A DNA stretch of 64,000 nt, taken from positions 1 through 64,000 of the forward strand of contig SGYN01000005.1 in NCBI GenBank assembly GCA_004321715.1. Direction: 5' to 3'. Both the position numbers and the translations under genes were made by a program. Positions within the stretch are counted from its first letter, which is position 1, and each line of letters opens with the position of its first letter. The notes beneath the pieces are model-generated. The model was not told the origin of the DNA and did no database searches. It worked only from the letters and a program-made list of their open reading frames with translations. The DNA comes from a bacterium. Its GTDB lineage: Bacteria; Fidelibacterota; Marinisomatia; Marinisomatales; TCS55. Positions 47,623 through 57,844 of the stretch are shown one piece after another.

Positions 47623-48949
47623 GATTGCCGTTATTATAAATAATTATATAATCAAATTATTTCTCCTTTTTTTTATTGTATCATTTTTTGGTTGTGATAA
47701 AAAAAGAGAACCTATCCATGCTGGAGTTGCCACAATGAATATTACTCCACCTCTAGAATTAAATCCAATACTTGGTGGCTATGGAGATCGAATGAGCCAA
47801 CCAGCAACAGGTATCCACGATTATATTAATGCCAAAGCAATAGTATTTAGGGATTATGATAAAGTCTATGCTATTGTTACTGCTGATATGCAATCGTTTC
47901 CCCCTTATTTCAAATCGCACCTTGTACAGGAATTGCAAGAATATGGTTGGAAGGATAGTAATATATTGTTATTACCAAGCCACTCACATTCTAGCATAGA
48001 AATGATGTCTTTACATAGTAAGAACAACCTCAATATTCCTCAGATTGGTATTTATAATAATGATGTTCTTGTATTTACTACGGAGAAAATTAAAAGTGTA
48101 ATTTTGGAAGCACAAAAAAACCTGCAGCCAGTTACCATTGGTACATACAGAAAACAGCTTAATGATTGGAATAGAAATCGAAGAAAAGGAAATAGTCTTG
48201 TGGATAATGATCTTACAATTACAAGAATCGATCGAATGGATCAATCGCCATTAGCAATTTTAGTTAATTGGACTGCGCATCCAACGTTTATGGGCCCTGA
48301 AGATATGGAGTTTTCAGGAGGATGGCCGGGTCATTTACAGCGTACGATTGAAGATCTATCTCCATCCAACACAACGGTGTTTTATTATAATGGAGCAGAA
48401 GGAGATCAAAGTCCTACTCCTCGTTTAGATGATGCGAATAATTGGGATCAAGCGGAAACGTATGGTACTGATCTAGGTAATTTATCATGGGAATTGGCTC
48501 AAAATATTCAAACAAAACGTATACATACGTTTGATTATCATCATTTTGATATAGCATTACCTTCACGTAGATGGCACCCAACATTTATGATGACAGGTGG
48601 TAAGGAATATGGAATAAATAGTGAGCAAGCTGATTATATAATCAATTTATTGTTCCCAGAAAGCACATCAAGTAGTTTGATCAATATCGGAGATTTATTA
48701 ATTGTTGGAGTTCCGGGAGAAATGACGGCGGAATTAGGAAAAGAAATTAAAAATAGAGTGCGAGAAATAACGGAAATAGAATTTGTGACTATTGGCGGCT
48801 TGGCCAATGAATGGATTAGTTATATATTATCCGAAGAAGAATATGAAAAGGGAGGATATGAAACCAGCGTTAGTTTTTACGGATCAACACTTGGGCCTTT
48901 GATGGTAAATAAGATAATTGAAAATTCAGAACTATTGATAAAGAATTAA
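47555..48949 (+). CDS. Neutral/alkaline non-lysosomal ceramidase-like lipoprotein
   Basis: Lipobox FIVSFFGCDKK; AGVATMNITPPLELNPILGGYGDR, LPSHSHSS, VNWTAHPTFMG, FYYNGAEGDQSP. Start uncertain (N-terminal about 30 aa likely not translated). Confidence 0.85.
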   Translation: MQKILIQRPWILVKNKWDLFPGKIAVIINNYIIKLFLLFFIVSFFGCDKKREPIHAGVATMNITPPLELNPILGGYGDRMSQPATGIHDYINAKAIVFRDYDKVYAIVTADMQSFPPYFKSHLVQELQEYGWKDSNILLLPSHSHSSIEMMSLHSKNNLNIPQIGIYNNDVLVFTTEKIKSVILEAQKNLQPVTIGTYRKQLNDWNRNRRKGNSLVDNDLTITRIDRMDQSPLAILVNWTAHPTFMGPEDMEFSGGWPGHLQRTIEDLSPSNTTVFYYNGAEGDQSPTPRLDDANNWDQAETYGTDLGNLSWELAQNIQTKRIHTFDYHHFDIALPSRRWHPTFMMTGGKEYGINSEQADYIINLLFPESTSSSLINIGDLLIVGVPGEMTAELGKEIKNRVREITEIEFVTIGGLANEWISYILSEEEYEKGGYETSVSFYGSTLGPLMVNKIIENSELLIKN

Positions 48950-48992
48950 GAACATAATTATTTTTCCTATAAGATTGTAATTTCAATATCAT

Positions 48993-51900
48993 ATGTTTAA
49001 TCAAATGAATTCAAAATATTCAAATATGATTCAATATGACTATTCTATTTATAGAATGGTCATATTCTTACTATTCATTATTATCCTAATTCCTGAAGGG
49101 GTATTTGCTAAGAAAAAACCTTTTAAAGGTAAAGACAGATATAACCGTCAAATATCGGAAGGTATTGAGAATAATGGAGATACGCTTTCTGTCACATATA
49201 TAGCATTTCATCCGTTTCAAATTGATACGACAAAAATGGCTGTTAATAAGATTGCAGGCAGACTAACAAAACAAGAGATAGATATTTTTAAGAATTTTTC
49301 TGAAGTATATAAGTTTGCTGATGAAGGACCTAAAGAAGAATTATATGTAGTTCAAGGTAGTCAGATTGATAGCATATTTTATGATGGGCTTTTTGGATTT
49401 AAAAAAATTGTTATTCCATCAGATGCAAACAAAAAATTTAGTCATTATTATGAGAAAGGATTAAAAGAGGGAGAATGGATAGAGTGGTTTGTGGATGAAT
49501 CACCAAGAGAGATTTACAATTATAAAAAAGATTTATTAGAAGGATCTTATGCTATTTATGACTCTGCAAGTACCCAGAAGATTATTGAAAAAATGTATAA
49601 AAAGGATTTATTACATGGTATATGGAAGGAATGGTATTTAGATAATACGTTAAAGCTTGAGTATACATATAAGAATGATAATCTTCATGGAGTAAGTATT
49701 GATTATGATTCTACAGGAAAAAAAGATTCGGAAAAAATGTATAAAGATGGCTTAAAAGATGGTGAATGGAATTTTTATAATGACGATATAGTCCTAGTGC
49801 GAGTTGAAGTATATAATGATGATTTGAAAGACGGACTTTGGTATACAAAAGATTTAAACACTAGAGATATCCATTACGAAGAATATAGGGAGGATAAATT
49901 TATAGTACGATACACAGAACATTATTATCCTAATTTTCAATTGATGGAAAAATATGCGTATAAGGATAGTCTTCCACATGGGAAATGGATCGGTTATTTC
50001 AAAGATGGCGAGACCAAACATGTTAAAAGGTTTGAAGAAGGAAAGAAACAAGGTAAGTGGCAATATTATACAGATTTAGGTGATATACATACATTAGAAC
50101 TATATGAAAATGATAAACGAAATGGTGAGTGGTATAAAAAGGCCGAAGGGAATGATGTATATTATCAGTTTTGGGATATGGACTCATTAATCTCAGAGTA
50201 TGCAGACTTATATTATCCCAATGGACAATTGAAAGAAAAAATATCCTATAAAGAAGGTTTGAAAGAAGGAAAATTTACCGGTTACTATCAAAATGGATCA
50301 AAAAAGTATGTAAAACGATATGAGAATGATATTCCGGCTGGCAAATGGCAATATTATACCATGGCAGGAAAAACAAATGCAGAAGAAATTTATGTTGATG
50401 GAAAACGAGATGATGAGTGGTATCGACTAGAGCAAAATGGAGATGTATATTACCAGTTCTGGGACATGGACTCGTTAATTTCTGAATATGCAGATTTACA
50501 TTATCCCAATGGACAATTGATAGAAAAGATTTCCTATAAAGAAGGCTTAAAGGATGGAAAATTCACTGGGTATTATGAAAGCGGAGAAACGAAGTATAAG
50601 AAAAAATATACAGAAGATAAGCCAGATGGTAAATGGCAGTTTTATACTGCTGGAGGAGATAAGAATGAAGTGCAGATTTATGCAGAGGGTAAAAAGATAG
50701 AAGAATGGTTTCGTATAGATGATAAGGGAGATACATATTATCAATATTGGGATCAAGATTCTCTTATTTCTGAATATGCAGATTTACATTATTCTAATGG
50801 ACAATTGATTGAGAAAATATCCTACAAAGAAGGTTTAAAGGATGGAAAATTCACTGGTTATTATCCTTCAGGAAAAGTGGAATATGTAAAACGATATGAA
50901 GAAGATAAGCCTATGGGCGAGTGGAAATTTGTTAAAGAAGATGGCACAACAAAAAAGATAGAACGTTATGAAATGGGACAAAAGAATGAAGAATGGATAA
51001 CCTATGAAGAAAATGGAGACACATATTATCAGTATTGGGATCAAGATTCTCTTATTTCTGAATATGCAGATTTGCATTACCCCAATGGACAATTGATAGA
51101 AAAGATTTCCTACAAAGAAGGACGAAAAAATGGAAAATTCACTGGTTATTTTGAAAGCGGTCAAACGAAATATATACGAACATATAAAGATGATAAATTA
51201 GAAGGGAAATATGCTGATTATACAGAATCAGGGCAAATATTATTGAAGCAATCATATGTAAATGATTTACTTGATGGAGCTTCAAAGGAATGGTATTTAA
51301 ATGGAGAAGTAAAAGTAAAAACGTCTTATACTGCAGGAAAGTTGAATGGTGGTTTTATGTCCTACGATAGTCTAGGTAGAAAAGAAACCAAGGGGGAATA
51401 TGATATGGGACTAAAAACTGGCGATTGGTTGACGTGGTATCCTAGCGGAAAAAAGAAAGAACGATTAAGTTATTTCAGTGGCAAAGCAAATGGTATGTAT
51501 TCACTCTGGGATGAAGAAGGTAGAATTATTAAAGAAGGGGAATACTCAAATGATCTCAAACATGGTGTCTGGATCACATTTGATCCAGATCTAAAAAGAC
51601 AAGAATCCTATGAGTACTATGATATGGGAGTGGCAAAATTAAAATACTTTTTTAAATACTATGATAATGGCAATCTCATGGAAGAGCCGTCTTTTACAGA
51701 ATTTTTCCGTGATGGGGAATGGAGGCAATTATTTGATAATGAGCGCTTGCAATACCTCACTACATTCAAAATGGGGAAAAAATATGGTTTGTATGAAGAA
51801 TGGACGATTACAAAAGAATTGGTTCAAAGAGGTTACTATGAAAATGATTTAATGTCTGCTTTATGGACTTATGCAAAAAATGATTCAGTAATAAAATATG

Positions 51901-52697
51901 AAGTGTATGATGCAGATTCTATAATTGATGGTTTTATTTATGAATATTATGATAATGATCAGAGTAAAGCTGATGCTGTATTTTTAGAAAATGGGAAGCG
52001 TGATCAAAAATGGTATACATACTTTGAAGAGGGTAAGGATTCTACAATTTCAGTGTATGATGGAGGGAAGAAGACAGGAGCTTGGTATGTACATTATGAT
52101 TCAACCTTTGAAGTTTCCACTGAAACTAATTATGAGAGCAATTTAATGCATGGTGATTACAAGGAATGGTATATTGATGAGAATCCAATGGTTGAAGGCT
52201 ACTATGAATATGGAAAAAAACATTTACTATGGGCATTTTGGGATGAAAGGGGATATCAAAGATTTGAAGAGTGGCGTATGGGAGTATTATATGATACATT
52301 TGAATATGAATACTATGAAAATGGACAACTAAAAGAAGAGCCCAGTTATAAAAATAGGAAAAAACATGGACAATGGTTTCGCTATTTTCCTGATGGTGAA
52401 ATTAGTGGAGTGCGTGAATTTGCAAATGGAAAACGCGCAGGAGAGTGGATAGATTATTATCGGAAGGATGAGATTGCTTTTCAAGGTATCTACAAGGATG
52501 ATAAAAAAGATGGTCCTTGGATTTGGTATTATATGAACAGAGGAGAGCCAGGTGAAGAAGGCAATATAATGAGTGAAGTTAATTTTAATAATGGTGATTT
52601 AACTTCAGAAAAGTGCTATAAACGTGAAGATAGCGAGGAAATTGATTGTAAGGAGATATTTGGCGAAAATGATTATCGTTTTGCTGAAAAAAAATAA
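48993..52697 (+). CDS. Large secreted MORN-variant/YwqK repeat protein
   Basis: 1234 aa; dozens of G-x-W/Y-x(4)G... modules; signal peptide-like N-terminus (MVIFLLFIIILIPEGVFAKK). Confidence 0.9.
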   Translation: MFNQMNSKYSNMIQYDYSIYRMVIFLLFIIILIPEGVFAKKKPFKGKDRYNRQISEGIENNGDTLSVTYIAFHPFQIDTTKMAVNKIAGRLTKQEIDIFKNFSEVYKFADEGPKEELYVVQGSQIDSIFYDGLFGFKKIVIPSDANKKFSHYYEKGLKEGEWIEWFVDESPREIYNYKKDLLEGSYAIYDSASTQKIIEKMYKKDLLHGIWKEWYLDNTLKLEYTYKNDNLHGVSIDYDSTGKKDSEKMYKDGLKDGEWNFYNDDIVLVRVEVYNDDLKDGLWYTKDLNTRDIHYEEYREDKFIVRYTEHYYPNFQLMEKYAYKDSLPHGKWIGYFKDGETKHVKRFEEGKKQGKWQYYTDLGDIHTLELYENDKRNGEWYKKAEGNDVYYQFWDMDSLISEYADLYYPNGQLKEKISYKEGLKEGKFTGYYQNGSKKYVKRYENDIPAGKWQYYTMAGKTNAEEIYVDGKRDDEWYRLEQNGDVYYQFWDMDSLISEYADLHYPNGQLIEKISYKEGLKDGKFTGYYESGETKYKKKYTEDKPDGKWQFYTAGGDKNEVQIYAEGKKIEEWFRIDDKGDTYYQYWDQDSLISEYADLHYSNGQLIEKISYKEGLKDGKFTGYYPSGKVEYVKRYEEDKPMGEWKFVKEDGTTKKIERYEMGQKNEEWITYEENGDTYYQYWDQDSLISEYADLHYPNGQLIEKISYKEGRKNGKFTGYFESGQTKYIRTYKDDKLEGKYADYTESGQILLKQSYVNDLLDGASKEWYLNGEVKVKTSYTAGKLNGGFMSYDSLGRKETKGEYDMGLKTGDWLTWYPSGKKKERLSYFSGKANGMYSLWDEEGRIIKEGEYSNDLKHGVWITFDPDLKRQESYEYYDMGVAKLKYFFKYYDNGNLMEEPSFTEFFRDGEWRQLFDNERLQYLTTFKMGKKYGLYEEWTITKELVQRGYYENDLMSALWTYAKNDSVIKYEVYDADSIIDGFIYEYYDNDQSKADAVFLENGKRDQKWYTYFEEGKDSTISVYDGGKKTGAWYVHYDSTFEVSTETNYESNLMHGDYKEWYIDENPMVEGYYEYGKKHLLWAFWDERGYQRFEEWRMGVLYDTFEYEYYENGQLKEEPSYKNRKKHGQWFRYFPDGEISGVREFANGKRAGEWIDYYRKDEIAFQGIYKDDKKDGPWIWYYMNRGEPGEEGNIMSEVNFNNGDLTSEKCYKREDSEEIDCKEIFGENDYRFAEKK
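49866..51305 (+). repeat. Five tandem 288-bp (96-aa) coding repeats within the MORN protein
   Basis: Unit starts at 49866, 50154, 50442, 50730, 51018, all exactly 288 bp apart; units 2-5 share D[VT]YYQ[FY]WD[MQ]DSLISEYADL[HY]Y[PS]NGQL[IK]EKISYKEG; the first is the most diverged and the last decays after its first part. Confidence 0.92.
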
Positions 52698-52699
52698 TT

Positions 52700-53614
52700 A
52701 TGGATCGTAGAAAATTTATTTCGACATCTCTTCTTGCTCCATTTGCTGGTTCTTTTTTACAAACTTGTGGGAAAATTAATATGAATTCTAATTATAAATT
52801 TGCAATAGCAACTTATTCCTATTGGCATTTTCGTGAGCCAAAAGTAACGGTGCAGCAAGTTATTGATCATGCTCATAATCTTGGAGTAGATGGTGTCGAT
52901 GTTCTTCATGTACAAATGGATAATGAAAGTCCTGAATATATACGATCTTTGGTTGATAGAGCTCAAGAAAAGGATATAGAACTAATTTGTTTGTCGATAC
53001 ATCAAGATTTTGTTGATCCAGATAAAGAAAAACGAAATAAGAATATTGATCATACAAAGAAGTGTATTGACATAGCTCACGATTTAGGGATTTCTTACAT
53101 ACGTCTTAATTCTGGACGATGGAATACAATTGATTCATTTGATGAACTAATGGCAAATAAAGGAGTTGAACCAATACTCCCTGGGGTTACGGAAGATGAG
53201 GGTTTTCAGTGGTGTATTGATTCTATAAATGAATGTTTACCTCATGCTCAACAAGCTGGTGTTGTACTAGCACTAGAAAACCATTGGGGGCTAACTCGTA
53301 CCCCAGAAGGTCTATTGCGGATTGTAAATTCTATAGATTCACCTTGGTTAGGGGTCTTAATGGATACAGGAAATTTTCTTGAAGACCCATATGAAAAACT
53401 TGAAGAGATTGCACCTCAGACAGTATTTGTTCAAGCAAAAACATATTATGGTGGTGGTGAATGGTATACCTTAGATCTTGATTATCCTCGAATAGCAGAA
53501 ATATTAAAAAAAGTAAATTACAAGGGCTATATATCATTAGAGTTTGAAGGAAAGGAAGATGCCAATACAGGCGTTCCTAAAAGCATAGAGTTATTAAAAA
53601 AATCATTTTCATAG
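52700..53614 (+). CDS. Sugar phosphate isomerase/epimerase (TIM barrel), TAT/lipoprotein signal
   Basis: MDRRKFISTSLLAPFAGSFLQTCG; AP2-like barrel motifs (LALENHWGLTRTPEGLLRI, GVLMDTGNF, YKGYISLEFEGKED). Confidence 0.9.
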   Translation: MDRRKFISTSLLAPFAGSFLQTCGKINMNSNYKFAIATYSYWHFREPKVTVQQVIDHAHNLGVDGVDVLHVQMDNESPEYIRSLVDRAQEKDIELICLSIHQDFVDPDKEKRNKNIDHTKKCIDIAHDLGISYIRLNSGRWNTIDSFDELMANKGVEPILPGVTEDEGFQWCIDSINECLPHAQQAGVVLALENHWGLTRTPEGLLRIVNSIDSPWLGVLMDTGNFLEDPYEKLEEIAPQTVFVQAKTYYGGGEWYTLDLDYPRIAEILKKVNYKGYISLEFEGKEDANTGVPKSIELLKKSFS

Positions 53615-53622
53615 TATTATAA

Positions 53623-53823
53623 ATGCAAGGAAAAGTAAAAGAGTATAATAGAGACCGAGGTTTTGGATTTATAACCGGTGAAAACGGGGATGATTATTTT
53701 GTTCATATTTCTGGAATAGGGCCAAAACTGCAAAAATTTGGATTGCGTGAAGGCCAGCAAGTTGCCTTTGACATTGATTATGATCACAAGGGAGATAAGG
53801 CAATCAATATCCGGCCTATTTAG
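53623..53823 (+). CDS. Cold-shock domain protein
   Basis: 66 aa; GKVKEYNRDRGFGFITGENGDDYFVHISGI. Confidence 0.93.
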   Translation: MQGKVKEYNRDRGFGFITGENGDDYFVHISGIGPKLQKFGLREGQQVAFDIDYDHKGDKAINIRPI

Positions 53824-53826
53824 TTA

Positions 53827-54954
53827 TTAAATCTTATAGTTTTCTGCAAAAGAAAGACGTTCTCCAATTGGTGGATGCGAATAGTATAGTAATTTTACCC
53901 ACCATTCTGGATAAGCATTTGAAAGGTTCCTGTTAGCTAAACCAGCCATTGCTTTTTGAAATGAATCCTTGTCAGGATATAATTCTAATGAAGTTCTATC
54001 GGCTTGTCTTTCAAAGTAACGCGATATCAAATTATTTAATGGTCCGAAAAGCAGACTGGATAATAGACTCATAATTAGACTAAACATTGGAAATAGAGAA
54101 AGGTTATTTGTATTTGAAGTAAGAAACTCTGGGTATAATACCTTCATTATAATATTTAATAGATAAAAAATTATTAGCTGTTGAACAGTTCCTATTAGAA
54201 TATTTTTTGGTAAATGTGAGTAACGATAATGACCGACTTCATGAGCAATAACAGATTTAATTTCTGATAAACTCATATGTTCTAATAAGTTATCAGCAAT
54301 AACAACTCTTCTAGTTTTACCCATTCCGGCAAGAAAAGCATTCTCTTTTTTTGTTTGTCTACTCATATCTTGACGAAAAAAACCACTAGGTTTCAAACCT
54401 GCTTTATGAAGTATCTCGGATAACTGTCCTGTTAGCGTTTCATCTTCTATTATATCATATTTATTAAATATTGGAAGGATTACTACGGGGAATAATGTTA
54501 CAAATACAATAGATACAAGTGTAGTAACTGTTGCTGCGACTAGCCACCACGTTTCAGGAAATTTCCATAATACCCAAAAGAAAATTCCCAGTAAGATAGG
54601 TAATAATATTAAACTAACTGCAAATGATTTTAATTGATCAATAATCCATGTTCTATTTGTGTAATTTGAAAAACCCCATTTATGTTCATGTATATAGCTT
54701 GAATAATATCCTAGTGGTACACCAATAACAGTTGATAGTATTTGAAATACTGTAACATAAATGAGAAATACATATGTAAATGAAAGATTAATATTCGCTA
54801 AATATTCACTTAGCCCACTAAAATAAAATAATAAAATAAAAACGAGTGATAATAATGAACTAGCAATACCAATTTTCCTTTTTTCATTTTCATAGGTTTT
54901 TGCTTTTAGTTGTTTTTCTTCATCAAGAAAAGGGTGTATTTCTACATGTTTCAT
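53827..54954 (-). CDS. M48 family metalloprotease (Ste24-like)
   Basis: VIAHEVGHYRYSHLPK (HExxH), FERQADRTSLEL, multi-TM. Confidence 0.95.
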   Translation of the reverse strand: MKHVEIHPFLDEEKQLKAKTYENEKRKIGIASSLLSLVFILLFYFSGLSEYLANINLSFTYVFLIYVTVFQILSTVIGVPLGYYSSYIHEHKWGFSNYTNRTWIIDQLKSFAVSLILLPILLGIFFWVLWKFPETWWLVAATVTTLVSIVFVTLFPVVILPIFNKYDIIEDETLTGQLSEILHKAGLKPSGFFRQDMSRQTKKENAFLAGMGKTRRVVIADNLLEHMSLSEIKSVIAHEVGHYRYSHLPKNILIGTVQQLIIFYLLNIIMKVLYPEFLTSNTNNLSLFPMFSLIMSLLSSLLFGPLNNLISRYFERQADRTSLELYPDKDSFQKAMAGLANRNLSNAYPEWWVKLLYYSHPPIGERLSFAENYKI

Positions 54955-54963
54955 TTAAATCCT

Positions 54964-55608
54964 TTATAATGCTAATTCTATATTAGAGATACTTCCAGTT
55001 TTGACAAATCTTTTAACAAGCTTGGAGCTAGAGATACTAATTATATGACCGCTTTCAACAATCTTTATATGAGATGTAAACCCATTACTGTTTAATAAAG
55101 TAGAAAGATTAATACTATTATGATAATCTACAACAGAATCTTTTTTCCCATGAATCATTAATATTGGGGTTTGTTTGCTTTCTAGTGAAGAAGTATTTAA
55201 TAACTCGTCAGTGTCTCGTATATATCCAGCTATAGGAATTATTCCTTTAAGTGAAAAACCTAAACTTAATCCATATCGTAATGAAAGACTTGCTCCCATG
55301 GAGAACCCAAGTAAAATTATTTTATTTGGAGAGAAACCATCATCAATAATTTTTTTAAATAGAGTATCCATTAAATTGAATGTTTTTTTTGTTTTCCAAC
55401 CATTCTCAGGTGACCCACTAAACCAAGTAAACCCTTTACCGCTACTTGCATCGTATGGAGCCCTTGGGATATACCATTTTGCATTAGAGATTTTCATTGA
55501 TTTAGCAACTGGTACCATAGAATGTTCTGTACCTGTCCATCCATGTAATCCAATGATCGCCGTACTGATTTTATCTGATTCTTGATAATAATTAAGAATC
55601 ATCGCCAA
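54964..55608 (-). CDS. Alpha/beta hydrolase (phospholipase/carboxylesterase family)
   Basis: GLHGWTGTE, LLGFSMGASLSLRYG, ILMIHGKKDSVVDY, ESGHII. Confidence 0.9.
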   Translation of the reverse strand: MAMILNYYQESDKISTAIIGLHGWTGTEHSMVPVAKSMKISNAKWYIPRAPYDASSGKGFTWFSGSPENGWKTKKTFNLMDTLFKKIIDDGFSPNKIILLGFSMGASLSLRYGLSLGFSLKGIIPIAGYIRDTDELLNTSSLESKQTPILMIHGKKDSVVDYHNSINLSTLLNSNGFTSHIKIVESGHIISISSSKLVKRFVKTGSISNIELAL

Positions 55609-55884
55609 TTAATCACAGCAACAGTCTTCAACAACTTCAATTGTTTCTAGGTCAAAATCGCCTTCAGCTAAACCACTTAATTGATAACGGATACAAATAC
55701 CAATATTTACTCCATCAATACTTCCAATATCTGCTAAATCTTCCTGTGTCACCTTTTTGAATAAGTAACCATCGAGGAGATCACCGCCACAGTCGGAGCA
55801 ATCTGGATTATCCTGGCAAGTGATTAAAACAAGGAATAACATAGAGATAATTCCAGTAAATATGTTTTTATATATACCCATCAT
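55609..55884 (-). CDS. Small Cys-rich lipoprotein
   Basis: 91 aa; LVLITCQDNPDCSDCGG lipobox; C-terminal EDCCCD. Confidence 0.6.
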   Translation of the reverse strand: MMGIYKNIFTGIISMLFLVLITCQDNPDCSDCGGDLLDGYLFKKVTQEDLADIGSIDGVNIGICIRYQLSGLAEGDFDLETIEVVEDCCCD

Positions 55885-56192
55885 TATTTTTTAAAGTTTG
55901 GTTTTGCACTAAGTACCCAACGAGCATTATCAGGTGTGCGACTAGGCTCCATACGATATAACTCTCCAGTAGTTGTGTCTAGAAGATAATGCCAATGAGT
56001 ACGATCAATACTAAAACTCTGCAATTGGTATCTTCCACTTGGACCAATACTAGTATCTCCACTTAAGTAGGCATCAATACGGCCAAGCATTACTTTTAAC
56101 GAATCATCATCAATTTGACTTGCACCCATAAACATAAAAATACATACAGTTGCAATAGTACCTGTTATGTATCCACTCAGATATTTTTTCAT
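55884..56192 (-). CDS. Membrane-anchored hypothetical protein
   Basis: Likely start MKKYLSGYITGTIATVCIFMFMGAS (ATG 56192) rather than 56264, which would overlap the upstream gene. Confidence 0.65.
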   Translation of the reverse strand: MKKYLSGYITGTIATVCIFMFMGASQIDDDSLKVMLGRIDAYLSGDTSIGPSGRYQLQSFSIDRTHWHYLLDTTTGELYRMEPSRTPDNARWVLSAKPNFKK

Positions 56193-56214
56193 ATTAGTTA
56201 CTCCTTTTATTTTG

Positions 56215-56862
56215 TTAACGATTAGCTTCATAATTTGCCATGCGCTCAATAAAATCTTTTTCACTTTTAGCTTGAAGTAATGGACTTATTTTTATGTTTT
56301 CTTTTAAGCTTATTGTAGGCTTTTCTCCATAATCATGCCCAGGATAAATTAGTGTATTACCAGGTAATGATAAAATCTTATCGTATATACTATAGTATAG
56401 ATCTTTGGTACTTGCATTAGCGCTTATTGTTCTACCTGTTCTCCCTACAAATAATGTATCCCCAGTAAAAATAATATTTTCCATTAAATAGCATAATGAA
56501 TCAGGGAAATGTCCAGGTGTATGTATTATTTTAATATTTATTTTTCCTAAGAGCACTCTATCTTGATCGTTAACAGGATAGAATTCATATTTATTACTTT
56601 TATGAATCAAATTTTTGTATCCAATAAATTTTGCATTTGGATATTCATCTAAAATATCATTTAAGTATGCTGTATGATCCCCGTGACTATGTGTTATAAG
56701 CAGGGCACCTAATGGTTGATTAATATATGGTTTTATTTTATCAAGAGAAATTGCAGCATCAATTAAAAATTGTATTCCCGTTTGCATACAGGAAACCAAA
56801 TATGAAAAATTATTATCATATCCTCCACGGAAAGTTCGTATTGAAAAATCAGTTTCTATCAT
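56215..56862 (-). CDS. MBL-fold metallohydrolase (glyoxalase II-like)
   Basis: THSHGDHTAYLND (HxHxDH), HTPGHFPDSLCY, FTGDTLFVGRTGR, YPGHDYG. Confidence 0.93.
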   Translation of the reverse strand: MIETDFSIRTFRGGYDNNFSYLVSCMQTGIQFLIDAAISLDKIKPYINQPLGALLITHSHGDHTAYLNDILDEYPNAKFIGYKNLIHKSNKYEFYPVNDQDRVLLGKINIKIIHTPGHFPDSLCYLMENIIFTGDTLFVGRTGRTISANASTKDLYYSIYDKILSLPGNTLIYPGHDYGEKPTISLKENIKISPLLQAKSEKDFIERMANYEANR

Positions 56863-56963
56863 GATTAAATATTTTCAAATGATTTAATTAAGCAATAGTT
56901 TATCTTCTGAATAGTTGAAATGCACTATTTTAGTGAAATAATATTATATATAGAGGTTTTGGT

Positions 56964-57167
56964 ATGAAACAAACAGGTATTTATCTAATTCTTGGAGGAG
57001 CAGTAGTATTTATTTTAGTATTTATAGGAAAAATTATTGCACTCATTTTTAATAACCCTTTACTTGGATTGGCACTTATGTCTGTGGTGCTTGGAGTATT
57101 TGTATTATTATATAGTATTATTCAAGAGGAAAGAGAAAAAGATGATTTTAAGGATATAGAAGAATGA
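56964..57167 (+). CDS. Small membrane protein
   Basis: 67 aa, two TM segments, 4-bp overlap with the next gene. Confidence 0.6.
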   Translation: MKQTGIYLILGGAVVFILVFIGKIIALIFNNPLLGLALMSVVLGVFVLLYSIIQEEREKDDFKDIEE

Positions 57168-57484
57168 AATTTGTAACTACTGAAATTGTACCTAGTTATA
57201 ATATTAGTGAATCACTAGGCATGGTTATGGGAAATACAATTCGTGCTCGACATTTAGGTAAAGATATAACTGCCGTTTTACGAAGTATGGTAGGTGGTGA
57301 AATTCCAGAATATACTGGAATGATGGCGCAAGCAAGGGAGCAAGCACTGCAAAGAATGTTGGATCGGGCAAAAGAATTGAATGCGGATGCAGTGGTAGGA
57401 GTTCGTTTTCAAACTTCAATGGTTTTACAAGGATCTGCAGAATTATTAGCGTATGGAACTGCGGTAAAGCTTACAAGAAATTAA
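57164..57484 (+). CDS. YbjQ/DUF74 family heavy-metal-binding-like protein
   Basis: 106 aa; LGMVMGNTIRARHLGKD, REQALQRMLDRAKELNADAVVGVRFQTS. Confidence 0.92.
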   Translation: MKFVTTEIVPSYNISESLGMVMGNTIRARHLGKDITAVLRSMVGGEIPEYTGMMAQAREQALQRMLDRAKELNADAVVGVRFQTSMVLQGSAELLAYGTAVKLTRN

Positions 57485-57544
57485 ATAAGTATTTTTCGAT
57501 ATTTATATTACATTTAAAGCTAAAGTTAATTAAGGAGAACATTA

Positions 57545-57844
57545 ATGATTGAATTATTAACATGGATGCCTGCGCTTGTGCTACCAGGAGCCGCATTAAT
57601 ACAATTAGTTAAGTTATGGAAAACACATGACCCAGGTGGCGTAAGTGTTTTATCTTGGTTAATGTTTGGTGTGGCAAATATAGGGGCATACTTTTTATTT
57701 GCTGAAACTGGTGGTGGATATTTAGATATCCGTACAATATTAGCTTTTTTATTAACTTCTGTTCTCAACTTTTGGGTTGTCTGGACAGTATTAAAATATC
57801 GAATCAAACCCGATGAAAAAAATGAATCAGAAAAGGATGAATAA
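57545..57844 (+). CDS. SemiSWEET/PQ-loop family transporter
   Basis: 99 aa, 3 TM; LVLPGAALIQLVKLWKTHDPGGVSVLSWLMFGVANIG. Confidence 0.75.
   Translation: MIELLTWMPALVLPGAALIQLVKLWKTHDPGGVSVLSWLMFGVANIGAYFLFAETGGGYLDIRTILAFLLTSVLNFWVVWTVLKYRIKPDEKNESEKDE

Noticed and set aside
49866-51305. Regular repeats as a possible CRISPR array
   Set aside because: Period is 288 bp, entirely coding and in frame; no short direct repeat/spacer structure.
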